The translations under genes were made by a program, and so were the position numbers. From the NCBI GenBank assembly GCA_947501265.1, contig CANMVY010000004.1, positions 1 through 64,000 on the forward strand: a stretch of 64,000 bases of DNA, in the 5' to 3' direction. Of the stretch, positions 38,417 to 46,715 are shown one piece after another. Positions within the stretch are counted from its first letter, which is position 1; every line of letters begins with the position of its first letter. The stretch is from Bacteroidota bacterium (GTDB lineage Bacteria; Bacteroidota; Bacteroidia; UBA7662; CANHCV01). The notes beneath the pieces are model-generated. The model had not been told where the DNA came from. It did not search any database and was given only the letters and a program-made list of their open reading frames with translations.

Positions 38417-38970
38417 ACATCATCCCCACCTCCATTCCCGATTTGGTTTTGATTGAACCGCGCGTTTTCGACGACCGCCGTGGTTACTTTTTAGAAACGT
38501 TTTCCCAAGAAAACTACGCCAAATGCGGCATCAACCTTCCTTTCGTGCAAGACAACGAGTCGTGCTCGGAATTGGGCGCCATTCGCGGACTCCATTTCCA
38601 AGCGCCGCCCTTCGAGCAAGGAAAGTTGGTGCGCGTGATCAAAGGGGCGGTGTTGGATGTGGCCGTTGACATTCGTGTGGGATCACCCACCTACGGGCAG
38701 CACGTTGCCGTAGAATTGAACGACCGAAATAAACGCATTTTCTGGGTTCCACCCGGGTTTGCGCACGGATTTCAAACCTTGGAACAAGATACCGTTTTCG
38801 TTTACAAATGCACCGGATACTACAACAAAGCCTCCGAGGGCGGTTTGATGTGGAACGACCAAGACCTGCAAGTTCAATGGTTGCCCGTAGATGAACCGAT
38901 CATTTCCGACAAAGATCAAATTCTTTCGTCCTTCAAAGATTTTCAATCGCCTTTCGTTTACAACAAATGA
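38413..38970 (+). CDS. rfbC: dTDP-4-dehydrorhamnose 3,5-epimerase
   Basis: 185 aa from the ATG at 38413, which overlaps the nhaD stop. RfbC/RmlC cupin enzyme of dTDP-L-rhamnose synthesis. Seen: EPRVFDDRRGYFLETFS, GLHFQ (catalytic His), VRVIKGAVLDVAVDIR, WVPPGFAHGFQTLE. The other rml genes are not in this window. Overlaps crcB by four bases. Confidence 0.95.
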   Translation: MNIIPTSIPDLVLIEPRVFDDRRGYFLETFSQENYAKCGINLPFVQDNESCSELGAIRGLHFQAPPFEQGKLVRVIKGAVLDVAVDIRVGSPTYGQHVAVELNDRNKRIFWVPPGFAHGFQTLEQDTVFVYKCTGYYNKASEGGLMWNDQDLQVQWLPVDEPIISDKDQILSSFKDFQSPFVYNK

Positions 38971-39332
38971 ACTGGATAAGCGTAGCGTTGGGCGGGGCTT
39001 TGGGCTCCTTGGTTCGTTGGAAGATGAGCCACTGGATTTCGGCATCGGAGTCGTTTCCGTGGCCTACCTGGATTTCCAACGTCCTCGCTTCGTTTTTGTT
39101 GGGAATTTTCTTCCATCACGCTCAGAAAAACGGCCAATCGACCTTCTTTTTACTGATGGGAACGGGGTTTTGTGGTGGATTCAGTACCTTCAGCACCTTT
39201 TCCTTGGAAGTTTTACGCATGATTGAATCCCAACCCCTGTGGAATTCCATGATTTATGTCATGGTTAGCATCATTTCAACCGTACTTTTCGTAAAATTCG
39301 GCTTATTAATCGCACAACAATTCTCGATATGA
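38967..39332 (+). CDS. crcB: Fluoride channel CrcB/FluC
   Basis: 121 aa, four helices. Small dual-topology fluoride exporter. GGALGSLVRW at the N-terminus and the GFCGGFSTFSTFSLE motif near residue 72, with the fluoride-lining Phe and Ser/Thr residues and the sodium-site GxxGGxTTFST-type pattern. No fluoride riboswitch is possible upstream because the start overlaps rfbC, so it is probably expressed constitutively with its neighbours. Confidence 0.94.
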   Translation: MNWISVALGGALGSLVRWKMSHWISASESFPWPTWISNVLASFLLGIFFHHAQKNGQSTFFLLMGTGFCGGFSTFSTFSLEVLRMIESQPLWNSMIYVMVSIISTVLFVKFGLLIAQQFSI

Positions 39333-40261
39333 ATCCTGAACTTCAACAACGCCTTGAAAAATTAGAGGCAAAATATGCAGCAACCGGTCAAGATTGGATT
39401 TCCTACTTAGACGGTTTGATTTATTCCGATTACCTTTCTTATTGGGATTACATTCATTTAGATGTATTGTTGAACCTTCAACAGCCCAAAACCAAGATTC
39501 CCGACGAGAACATCTTCATCATTTACCACCAAATTACCGAGTTGTATTTCAAATTGGTGCGATTGGAGTTGCAGCAAATCATTGATATGGGAACGGCGCC
39601 CAGTGCCGAGTGGTTCGACATTCGCATTCGTCGCTGCGTGCGGTATTTTGAAGCCCTCACCAAGTCGTTTGCAATCATGAGCGATGGGATGGATAAAAAC
39701 CAATTCCTACAGTTCCGCATGGCACTTCTGCCCGCTTCCGGATTCCAAAGTGCGCAGTACCGCAAAATTGAAATGGACACCACTTCATTCCAAAATTTGG
39801 TAGATAAAAACGAACGCCACCGTTTCTCTTCCGAAAGTACCATCTCCGAAATGTATCCTTTCATCTATTGGAAATTTGGAGCTACCGATCGAGAAACCGG
39901 GAAGAAAACGTACACCCTCATTCAATTTGAAGAAAAATATTCGGAAGAATTGATGCGTTTGGCTGAAAAGCGGGTGAATAACAACGTTTGGTCTGTTTTT
40001 GAATCGTTGAAACCGGAAGAAAAAACCGAATCCATCAAAAAATCCATGCGCCTATTCGACCTTCAAGTTAATGCCTTGTGGCCGATGGCGCACTTCGGCA
40101 CAGCCGTTCGCTACCTAAAGGCCGAGCCCGAAGAAATTGCCGCAACCGGTGGAACCAACTGGATGGAATACCTTCCTCCTCAGTTGCAAAAACGCATCTT
40201 CTTCCCTACCCTTTGGGAGGAAGCCGAAAAAGAAAATTGGGGAAAAACTACCCAAGCCTAA
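39329..40261 (+). CDS. Tryptophan 2,3-dioxygenase family protein
   Basis: 310 aa. Heme enzyme that opens the tryptophan indole ring to N-formylkynurenine. The YLSYWDYIHLDVLL and IIYHQITELYFKLVRLEL segments (active-site Tyr, His and Arg region), FRMALLPASGFQSAQYRKIE, and the heme-ligand His region near WPMAHFGTAVRYL are present. No kynureninase or formamidase genes are adjacent. Translationally coupled to crcB (ATGA). Confidence 0.92.
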   Translation: MNPELQQRLEKLEAKYAATGQDWISYLDGLIYSDYLSYWDYIHLDVLLNLQQPKTKIPDENIFIIYHQITELYFKLVRLELQQIIDMGTAPSAEWFDIRIRRCVRYFEALTKSFAIMSDGMDKNQFLQFRMALLPASGFQSAQYRKIEMDTTSFQNLVDKNERHRFSSESTISEMYPFIYWKFGATDRETGKKTYTLIQFEEKYSEELMRLAEKRVNNNVWSVFESLKPEEKTESIKKSMRLFDLQVNALWPMAHFGTAVRYLKAEPEEIAATGGTNWMEYLPPQLQKRIFFPTLWEEAEKENWGKTTQA

Positions 40262-40267
40262 CCCAAC

Positions 40268-41161
40268 ATGAAGCAAGACGACCCCGGGAAATTATTGCGG
40301 TTATTCCGACTGGCCAACCTGTTGGGCAGCCGAAAACACGGGTACCTCTTGCAAGAAATATTGGAACACACCGGCGTTTCCCGCCGAACCTTCTACCGCG
40401 ATATTCAAATTCTGGAAAAATGTGGGTTTGAAGTCGAAAAAACTGGTTCCGGACGATGGTACATCGAACGGGGGCAGGATCTTTCCGATCGTTTGACCTT
40501 TAGCGTAGACGAAGCCCGATTGCTTCGAGAAACCTTGGTGGGATTGCCCAAAGAAACCTCAAAACTACTTCGGCAAAAAATTGAAGCCCTGAGCGAAACG
40601 GGATCATCCCTTCAATTGGGGTATCAGAGCAAACTCTCCCAAACGTACTCGGAATTGCAAGAAGCCATTTCGAAAAAGAAACAAGTTCAATTGTTGGATT
40701 ACCACTCTTTTCGATCGGGAACGGTGAGCAACCGGACCGTAGAGCCCTTCAGCTTTCAATCTACGAATGGCATATTGAATGCCTACGAATTGAGCAGCAA
40801 ACAGGTCAAGCAATTCAAAATCGACCGCATTGGATCGATTAAACCATTGGACCAAACATGGCAATTTGAACGTTTTCATGCGGGCGTTTCCGACGATCCC
40901 TTTGGAGGAATTTTGGGGGAATCGCCCTGGAACGTTTCGTTGATTTTGGATGAAATTGCTGCGGGAATTTGGAAGGAAGAGCGAGGCTCGTTTTGGTTTT
41001 TGCGGCTGGAGGAGTTGGAAGGCAAACGGTACCGTCTTTCCGAGAAATTTTCGCATCCCTTCGGCATTGGCCGATTCACCTTAGGCCTTTGGGATCACAT
41101 CGAAGTCGAAGGATCGCCCGATTTTTCAGCGTACCTTCATACCATCATTCATAAAAAATAA
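40268..41161 (+). CDS. HTH/WYL-domain transcriptional regulator
   Basis: 297 aa. N-terminal winged helix with RRTFYRDIQILEKCG as the recognition region (residues ~35-55), then a WYL domain of the YafY type containing NAYELSSKQVKQFKIDRI. Such regulators sense small molecules or nucleic acids. It follows the tryptophan dioxygenase by 6 bases and may regulate this gene run, which is an inference. Confidence 0.85.
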   Translation: MKQDDPGKLLRLFRLANLLGSRKHGYLLQEILEHTGVSRRTFYRDIQILEKCGFEVEKTGSGRWYIERGQDLSDRLTFSVDEARLLRETLVGLPKETSKLLRQKIEALSETGSSLQLGYQSKLSQTYSELQEAISKKKQVQLLDYHSFRSGTVSNRTVEPFSFQSTNGILNAYELSSKQVKQFKIDRIGSIKPLDQTWQFERFHAGVSDDPFGGILGESPWNVSLILDEIAAGIWKEERGSFWFLRLEELEGKRYRLSEKFSHPFGIGRFTLGLWDHIEVEGSPDFSAYLHTIIHKK

Positions 41162-41164
41162 CTC

Positions 41165-41965
41165 ATGGAAGCCAACTACCTGGATAGTCCCCAATTTTTC
41201 TTGATTGCCGGCCCTTGCGTGGTCGAATCGGAAGCCATCTGCCTAGAAATTGGAGAAACGATGAAGGAGATTTGCGCTGATTTGGGGATTCCCTACATCT
41301 TCAAAGCCAGTTACCGCAAAGCGAACCGCACCAGTTTGAATTCGTACCAAGGACGGGGCGATCGGGAAGGTTTGGAATTGATTGCGAAAGTGGGAAAAAC
41401 GTTGGGCGTACCTACCCTAACCGATGTGCATGCGGCGGAAGAATGCAGCATGGCCGCCGAGTACGTGGATGTATTACAAATTCCCGCCTTTCTTTGTCGG
41501 CAAACGGATTTGTTGTTGGCGGCGGGGAAAACGGGCAAGTGGGTGAATATTAAGAAAGCGCAATTTTTGAATGGCGATGCCATGAAGTTTGCCGCTGAAA
41601 AGGTAAAAAGCACGGGCAACGACCGCATTTGGCTCACCGAGCGCGGCAACATGTTCGGCTACGGCGACATGGTGGTCGATTTTCGGAACATCACCGAAAT
41701 GAAGGCCCACGGTTTCCCGGTGGTGATGGACATTACGCATTCGGTTCAGCAACCGAATAACGGGAGCGGCGTTACGGGCGGCAAACCCGAGATGATTGGC
41801 ACGATTGCGAGGGCTGCAGCGGCGGTGGGCGTTCAGGGTTTCTTTTTGGAAACCCATCCGAATCCGGCAGCCGCGTTGAGCGACGGCGCCAACATGCTTC
41901 CACTGTCGGAAGTTCGCGGTTTATTGGAACAGCTGTTGGCGATTCATGGGGTGTCTTCTCGATAA
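41165..41965 (+). CDS. kdsA: 3-deoxy-8-phosphooctulonate synthase
   Basis: 266 aa. Condenses arabinose-5-phosphate and phosphoenolpyruvate to Kdo-8-phosphate for lipopolysaccharide. Seen: FLIAGPCVVES, KASYRKANRTS, GRGDREGLELI, DVLQIPAFLCRQTDLL, KKAQFLNGDAMKF, and FLETHPNPAAALSDGANMLP. Its 3' end (41916-41958) is duplicated at 42481-42523 on the other side of the accessory island, so the original gene tail may have been replaced or duplicated. Confidence 0.96.
   Translation: MEANYLDSPQFFLIAGPCVVESEAICLEIGETMKEICADLGIPYIFKASYRKANRTSLNSYQGRGDREGLELIAKVGKTLGVPTLTDVHAAEECSMAAEYVDVLQIPAFLCRQTDLLLAAGKTGKWVNIKKAQFLNGDAMKFAAEKVKSTGNDRIWLTERGNMFGYGDMVVDFRNITEMKAHGFPVVMDITHSVQQPNNGSGVTGGKPEMIGTIARAAAAVGVQGFFLETHPNPAAALSDGANMLPLSEVRGLLEQLLAIHGVSSR
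41916..41958 (+). repeat. kdsA-tail direct repeat, copy 1
   Basis: 43 bases inside the kdsA 3' end. Matches 42481-42523 at 41 of 43 positions. Confidence 0.9.
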
Positions 41966-41991
41966 TATTCTCCCTTCGGTCGAATCATGGT

Positions 41992-42011
41992 CCCTGAGTC
42001 CAATCGAAGGG
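41992..42011. repeat. CCCT-GAG...TCGA-AGGG palindrome
   Basis: Palindrome of CCCT/AGGG with an internal GAG/TCGA core, related to the elements at 42550-42573 and 42661-42683. A partial second copy (GGTCCCTGAGG) follows directly and abuts the truncated PIN gene. Confidence 0.65.
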
Positions 42012-42034
42012 TGGTCCCTGAGGAACAGGAACAA

Positions 42035-42285
42035 AAAAAGAGGAAGCCATTAAACTTGCAGATACTTACATTGAAGAAAAAGTAGTTGGCAAGACGAGTT
42101 TGGAAGACTGCCGTCATATTGCTATGGCAACCATCCACAAAGTGGACGTTTTAGCAAGTTGGAACTTTAAACATATCGTTAACCTTAATAGAATTAAGGG
42201 CTACAATTCAGTGAATTTACGACTTGGATATTCAATGATTGAAATAAGAAGTCCCAAAGACTTGGTAAATTATGGAAACGACTAA
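42035..42285 (+). pseudogene. PIN-domain (VapC-like) toxin, 5'-truncated
   Basis: The open frame gives the C-terminal ~80 residues of a PIN-domain ribonuclease toxin family: KLADTYIEEKVVGKTSLEDC, RHIAMATIHKVDVLASWNFK, and GYNSVNLRLGYSMIEIRSPK. The N-terminal half, with the first acidic active-site residue, is missing. It is replaced by palindromic repeat sequence ending at 42022, and an in-frame stop (42019-42021) precedes the fragment. Probably non-functional. Confidence 0.75.
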
Positions 42286-42436
42286 AAAAGAAAAACAGTT
42301 TGACGCTGTAAAAATGATGCGTGACATCAGAGACAAAATCAGTTCTGAAACACAGAATATGACTTTTGAAGAGTTAAAAGCGTATATCAAACAAAAACTT
42401 GAGGAAAATAATACAAAACTCGTTGGACAGCAATAA
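42272..42436 (+). CDS. Small protein, probable antitoxin partner
   Basis: 54 aa, highly charged and helical: METTKKEKQFDAVKMMRDIR ... MTFEELKAYIKQKLEEN. It overlaps the end of the PIN fragment by 14 bases, which is the toxin-then-antitoxin order seen in this PIN family. It appears intact although the toxin is broken. Too short to assign by family. Confidence 0.55.
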   Translation: METTKKEKQFDAVKMMRDIRDKISSETQNMTFEELKAYIKQKLEENNTKLVGQQ

Positions 42437-42480
42437 TGACGAAATAAGGTACCACTTCTAACTGCAACTACAAGAAATTG

Positions 42481-42523
42481 GCGGTTTAGTGGATCAGCTG
42501 TTGGCGATTCATGGGGTGTCTTC
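42481..42523 (+). repeat. kdsA-tail direct repeat, copy 2
   Basis: Matches 41916-41958 at 41 of 43 bases. Lies just after the small ORF and runs into the first palindromic unit. Confidence 0.9.
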
Positions 42524-42790
42524 GAGGCCCTCAGACACCGGAATAACCGCTCCCTGAGGTAACTCGAAGGGAGAAAGGCCAAAAGAGACGGGCGAAGGGA
42601 TAAAGGTGTCTTCGAGAGCCTCAGACACCGGAACGAGGACCGCAGACACCGGAATAACCGCTCCCTGAGGTTCTCGAAGGGAGAAAGGCGAAAAGAGACG
42701 GGCGAAGGGATAAAGGTGTCTTCGAGAGCCTCAGACACCGGAATGAGGACCGCAGACACCGTAATAACCGCTCCCTGAGTCCCCACAAAA
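42515..42790. repeat. Tandem palindromic repeat array
   Basis: Three units starting at 42515, 42605 and 42715 (periods 90 and 110). Each begins with a hairpin GGTGTCT...AGACACC (42515-42539, 42605-42629, 42715-42739). Units 1 and 2 also contain a hairpin CTCCCT...AGGGAG (42550-42573, 42661-42683), and the third ends in a half element. Units 2 and 3 have an extra ~20 bases repeating CAGACACCG. Not CRISPR: no constant repeat with unique spacers. Confidence 0.85.
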
Positions 42791-42833
42791 GTCAAAAAAT
42801 AAATCCACTTTCGCAAATTCCCCAATGATGTGA

Positions 42834-42841
42834 TATATTCG
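42834..42841 (+). promoter_or_regulatory. Possible -7 box abutting the redoxin gene
   Basis: TATATTCG (one mismatch to TAnnTTTG) ends 3 bases before the ATG at 42845. Confidence 0.3.
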
Positions 42842-42844
42842 GGC

Positions 42845-43594
42845 ATGAAAACCTGGAAATTCTTGGCATGGGCGTTTGCCCTCACCTCCACCATGAACAC
42901 CTTCGCGCAAACGGCAACCGATTTTACCGCCAACGACTGCGCAGGAACCTCCCACAACCTGTTTGCCGAACTCAATGCCGGCAAAGTGGTCGTTCTTACT
43001 TGGGTGATGCCGTGCGCAAGCTGCGTTGGACCAGCTCAAACCGCTTCCAACACCGTACGCAACCTGAATAACCCCCAAGTGGTGTTCTACATGGCCGACG
43101 ATTATGCCAACTCCTCCTGCGCTACCCTGGGCAGTTGGGCGCAATCCAACTCCATCCAGCCTACAGCAACGTTTTCTAGCGCCCAAATCCGAATGACCGA
43201 TTACGGCTCCACCGGAATGCCTAAAACGGTTGTGCTCGGAGGAGCCGCTCACCGGGTCTTCCTCAATACCAATAACTCCTTAAATGCAACCGCTTTATCG
43301 TCGGCCATCAATGCCGCACTCGGAAGCAGCAGCGCTCAAGATTTGGTTGAACGTCCTTTCTACGCTTACCCCAATCCTGCAAAAAATACCTTAAATCTGG
43401 TGATGATCGACCCCGCCCTTCAGCAAGAAAAAATAACCATGACCAACATATCCGGACAAATCGTGAAAACCTGGGCAAAAATCCCTTCCGTATCTACGGC
43501 TATTCCAACGTTGGATATTTCTGAATTACCAAGCGGATTGTACATTTTGAACGTGGGAAAAAGCGCTCAAACGATCAGCATCGCTCGCGATTAA
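42845..43594 (+). CDS. Secreted thioredoxin-fold protein with T9SS tail
   Basis: 249 aa from the ATG at 42845. A signal peptide (MKTWKFLAWAFALTSTMNTFA) is followed by a thioredoxin-like domain (VVVLTWVMPCASCVGP, redox motif CASC near residue 58; STGMPKTVVL with the cis-Pro). A type A T9SS sorting domain follows (FYAYPNPAKNTLNLVM ... ITMTNISGQIVKTW ... LPSGLYILNV). Predicted extracellular disulfide or redox protein. Shares its stop palindrome TTAA (43591-43594) with uvrA. Confidence 0.85.
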   Translation: MKTWKFLAWAFALTSTMNTFAQTATDFTANDCAGTSHNLFAELNAGKVVVLTWVMPCASCVGPAQTASNTVRNLNNPQVVFYMADDYANSSCATLGSWAQSNSIQPTATFSSAQIRMTDYGSTGMPKTVVLGGAAHRVFLNTNNSLNATALSSAINAALGSSSAQDLVERPFYAYPNPAKNTLNLVMIDPALQQEKITMTNISGQIVKTWAKIPSVSTAIPTLDISELPSGLYILNVGKSAQTISIARD

Positions 43595-46431
43595 TGCTTT
43601 TCCTGCTCCCATTCCATCGCTAAAAAGCGTGCGGTATGGTTCTCGTCTTTTAGTGCCAACATTTCCATGGGTGTTCCCTGGAAACTCACCTTTCCACCGC
43701 GCTTTCCAGCTTCTGGACCAACATCAATCAGGTAATCGGCACTCTTGATCAAATCCATGTGGTGTTCAATGATCAACACCGTATTTCCTTTCTCTACCAA
43801 TTTCTGCAATACGCCCAAAAGGATGTCAACATCTTTAAAATGAAGTCCCGTAGTGGGTTCATCTAAAATATAGAATGTTTTTCCGGTGTCTTTTTTGCTT
43901 AACTCGGTAGCCAACTTCACGCGTTGGGCTTCGCCCCCCGACAAGGTGGTGCTGGGTTGGCCCAAAGTGATGTAACCCAAACCCACATCGTTCAACGCTT
44001 GCAATTTTCTAGAAATCAGCGGGAACGCTTCGAAAAACGGAATGGCATCTTCAATGCTTAAATTCAAAACATCGTTGATGGATTTTCCCTTGTACCTCAC
44101 TTCCAAGGTTTCTCGGTTGTAACGACGACCCTGACAGGCCTCGCACTTCACCTGAACATCGGGAAGGAAGTTCATTTCAATGACCCTCACCCCTGCCCCT
44201 TTGCAGGTTTCACACCGGCCGCCACTAACATTGAAGCTGAAACGACCCGGTTTGTACCCGCGAATTTTCGCTTCGGGAAGCGTTGCATAGAAATTGCGAA
44301 TGGCTGCAAAAACCTCCACATACGTAGCTGGATTCGATCGAGGCGTACGGCCAATGGGCGATTGATCGATTTCTATCACTTTATCCAAATGCTCCAACCC
44401 CTCCATACGCTCGAAAGGCAATGGCTTTTTCTTGGATTCCCTGAAATGATTTTTCAAGGCCAAGTAAAGGGTTTCTTTGATTAAGGTAGATTTCCCAGAC
44501 CCCGAAACCCCAGTTACCAATACCAAGGTTCCCAAAGGAATTTGGACAGAAACATCTTTCAAATTATTGCCTTTTGCCCCAAATAAGGAAAGAAAATGTC
44601 CGTTTCCGATTCGCGGAGAACGATTAAATTCAATGCCTTTGCGGCCTACCAAATAATCGGCCGTAATGGTTTTCTGCTTTAAAAATTCTTTTGGAGTTCC
44701 TTTCCCAATAATTTCGCCTCCATGAATGCCAGCACCGGGACCAATGTCTACCACGTAATCGGCTTCCAAAATCATGTCTTTGTCGTGTTCCACCACCAAG
44801 ACCGAATTCCCTAAATCGCGAAGATTTTTCAAGGATTGGATCAACTGCAAATTATCTCGCTGATGCAAACCAATGGAAGGTTCATCGAGAATGTACAAAA
44901 CACCCACCAACTGCGAACCAATTTGGGTAGCCAATCGAATGCGTTGGCTTTCACCTCCAGAAAGGGTGGCAGAACCTCGATTCAGGTTGAGGTAACCTAA
45001 ACCAATATCTTGTAAAAATCCCAAACGGACTTTAATTTCTTTCAGAATTTCGTGGGCAACCAACGCGTCTTTGCCCTCGAAAGCAGGAATATTCTCGAGC
45101 CATTCGGCCAAATCATCCAACTCCGATTGAGCAAATTCGGAAATGTTCTTTCCACCTATTTTATAATGAAGGGCCTCTTTTTTCAGTCGGCCGCCCTTGC
45201 AGGATGGACAAGCCACCGTAGAAACAAACTCTTCTGCCCAAGAACGCATGTTTTCATTGTCGTGCTGATCCAATGATCGGCGAACCATGGCCACAACTCC
45301 CTCAAATTCAATCAGATCTGTTTCTTTGAAATAATGAATGCTGGGGATTTCCAAAGGCTCCTGATCGCCATACAAAACAAGGTGAACATGCTCGGGTTTC
45401 CAATCGGAAATGGGAGCAGATAAATTGAATTTATGACGTTTCGATAATGCTTTGAGGACTTTAAAAATCCAAATATCGCGGTATTCACCCAACGGAACGA
45501 TGGCTCCGGTTAAAATGGTCTTTTGTGGATCTGGGATCAGGGCAGCAACATCAACTTCGGATACGGTTCCCATGCCTTCGCATTCCGGACATGCTCCGTA
45601 AGGAGAATTGAAGGAAAACGTATTGGGTTGGGGTTCGTCGTAAGCGAGTCCGTTTTCCGCATCCATCATGAATTTGGAAAACCATTGCAAAGTGTCGGTC
45701 TCTAAATCGAGAACTTGAAAGATGCCTTTTCCCATTTTCAACGCAAGTTGAACGCTTTTGATCACCCGTTGATCAATAGGAAGGTCCAAAACGATTCGAT
45801 CTACCACCAATTCAATGTCGTGAATTTTGTATCGATCTACCCGCAAGTTGGGAACCAATTCGGTCATCACCCCATCGATGCGCATGCGGGTATATCCTTG
45901 TTTTCGGTATTGTTCGAAAAGTTCGCGGTAATGTCCTTTTCTTCCTCGAACAATGGGCGATAAAATGGCGAGTTTTTTACCCTCGAACCGAGTGCCCATT
46001 TCATCCAATATTTGCTGCTCGGTGTATTTCCGCATCGGCAAACCACTGATGTAGGAATAGGCTGTACCCACTTTAGCAAAGAGCAAACGAAGGAAATCGT
46101 AAATTTCGGTAACGGTTCCTACGGTAGACCGAGGATTTCGGTTCACGGTTTTTTGTTCGATGGAAATCACGGGCATCAGCCCATCAATGCGATCCACATC
46201 GGGGCGTTCCATTTGACCAATGAATTGGCGGGCATACACGGAAAACGATTCCATGTAACGACGCTGTCCTTCGGCAAAAATGGTATCGAAAGCAAGGGAA
46301 GATTTTCCAGAGCCGGATAGTCCGGTAAAAACAACCAACGCATTGCGCGGGATTCGAACCGAAATGTTTTTAAGATTGTTTTCCCGCGCCCCTTCTACCT
46401 CCAAGTATAACGGTTCCTTGCCTTTCTTCAT
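43591..46431 (-). CDS. uvrA: Excinuclease ABC subunit A
   Basis: 946 aa. Damage-recognition ATPase of nucleotide excision repair. Two ABC modules: Walker [10 protein letters not shown] near residue 37 and GVSGSGKST near 650, signatures LSGGESQRI and LSGGEAQRV. Zinc modules: [24 protein letters not shown] and CEACQGRR. Single gene; a TAATTTTG box at 46446-46439 ends 7 bases before the ATG. Confidence 0.98.
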   Translation of the reverse strand: MKKGKEPLYLEVEGARENNLKNISVRIPRNALVVFTGLSGSGKSSLAFDTIFAEGQRRYMESFSVYARQFIGQMERPDVDRIDGLMPVISIEQKTVNRNPRSTVGTVTEIYDFLRLLFAKVGTAYSYISGLPMRKYTEQQILDEMGTRFEGKKLAILSPIVRGRKGHYRELFEQYRKQGYTRMRIDGVMTELVPNLRVDRYKIHDIELVVDRIVLDLPIDQRVIKSVQLALKMGKGIFQVLDLETDTLQWFSKFMMDAENGLAYDEPQPNTFSFNSPYGACPECEGMGTVSEVDVAALIPDPQKTILTGAIVPLGEYRDIWIFKVLKALSKRHKFNLSAPISDWKPEHVHLVLYGDQEPLEIPSIHYFKETDLIEFEGVVAMVRRSLDQHDNENMRSWAEEFVSTVACPSCKGGRLKKEALHYKIGGKNISEFAQSELDDLAEWLENIPAFEGKDALVAHEILKEIKVRLGFLQDIGLGYLNLNRGSATLSGGESQRIRLATQIGSQLVGVLYILDEPSIGLHQRDNLQLIQSLKNLRDLGNSVLVVEHDKDMILEADYVVDIGPGAGIHGGEIIGKGTPKEFLKQKTITADYLVGRKGIEFNRSPRIGNGHFLSLFGAKGNNLKDVSVQIPLGTLVLVTGVSGSGKSTLIKETLYLALKNHFRESKKKPLPFERMEGLEHLDKVIEIDQSPIGRTPRSNPATYVEVFAAIRNFYATLPEAKIRGYKPGRFSFNVSGGRCETCKGAGVRVIEMNFLPDVQVKCEACQGRRYNRETLEVRYKGKSINDVLNLSIEDAIPFFEAFPLISRKLQALNDVGLGYITLGQPSTTLSGGEAQRVKLATELSKKDTGKTFYILDEPTTGLHFKDVDILLGVLQKLVEKGNTVLIIEHHMDLIKSADYLIDVGPEAGKRGGKVSFQGTPMEMLALKDENHTARFLAMEWEQEKH

Positions 46432-46438
46432 AGGGCCA

Positions 46439-46446
46439 CAAAATTA
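46439..46446 (-). promoter_or_regulatory. -7 box near the uvrA start
   Basis: TAATTTTG on the minus strand, 7 bases before the ATG at 46431. No LexA-type operator was recognised. Confidence 0.4.
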
Positions 46447-46466
46447 AGGAAACTCAGGGGAAGAAA

Positions 46467-46715
46467 TTAAAAATTATCGGGATTATTCAAGTTTAATTCA
46501 GCTTTGCGTTTTTCATTTCGATAATTGTAATAAAAAACACCACCGCCAACGATACCAATCAAAAAGGGGGTTAAAAGCAGGTAAACGATGGCTTTATTCA
46601 AACTTTTTCCTTCTCCGTTTTGGCTATTCTCCACGGTAGTTTTACACATGGGGCATTGAGCCGAAACCTGGGAAACAGAAAGAGATAAAAAAAGTAAGAA
46701 AATCAGTTTTCTCAT
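46467..46715 (-). CDS. Small exported CPMC membrane protein
   Basis: 82 aa. Signal peptide ending VSA, then an exposed CPMCKTTVENSQNGEG segment and one transmembrane helix (IVYLLLTPFLIGIVGGGVF) with a charged cytoplasmic tail. It overlaps the DUF420 gene by four bases at the end of the cytochrome oxidase operon. I recall similar small proteins in the same position in other Bacteroidota, but no function. The CxxC near the membrane outside face suggests copper or thiol handling during oxidase assembly, which is an inference. Confidence 0.75.
   Translation of the reverse strand: MRKLIFLLFLSLSVSQVSAQCPMCKTTVENSQNGEGKSLNKAIVYLLLTPFLIGIVGGGVFYYNYRNEKRKAELNLNNPDNF

Larger units (their letters stand above)
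41966..42844. other. Accessory island between kdsA and the redoxin gene
   Basis: No intact standard gene except a small ORF. From left to right it holds: palindromic repeat (41992-42011), truncated PIN-domain gene (42035-42285), small ORF (42272-42436), second copy of the kdsA tail (42481-42523), and tandem palindromic units (42515-42790). The minus-strand reading frame across 42232-42984 only reflects repeats. Confidence 0.75.

Noticed and set aside
38900-38970. Fluoride riboswitch before crcB
   Set aside because: The crcB start overlaps the rfbC stop, so there is no leader to hold one.
42515-42790. Possible CRISPR array
   Set aside because: Units are 90-110 bases with conserved sequence throughout; there are no unique spacers, no constant short repeat and no cas genes nearby.
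42232-42984. Minus-strand reading frame of 250 codons with repeated LRERLFRCLR
   Set aside because: It runs through the palindromic repeats and the opposite redoxin gene. Its protein repeats are only the DNA repeats translated.
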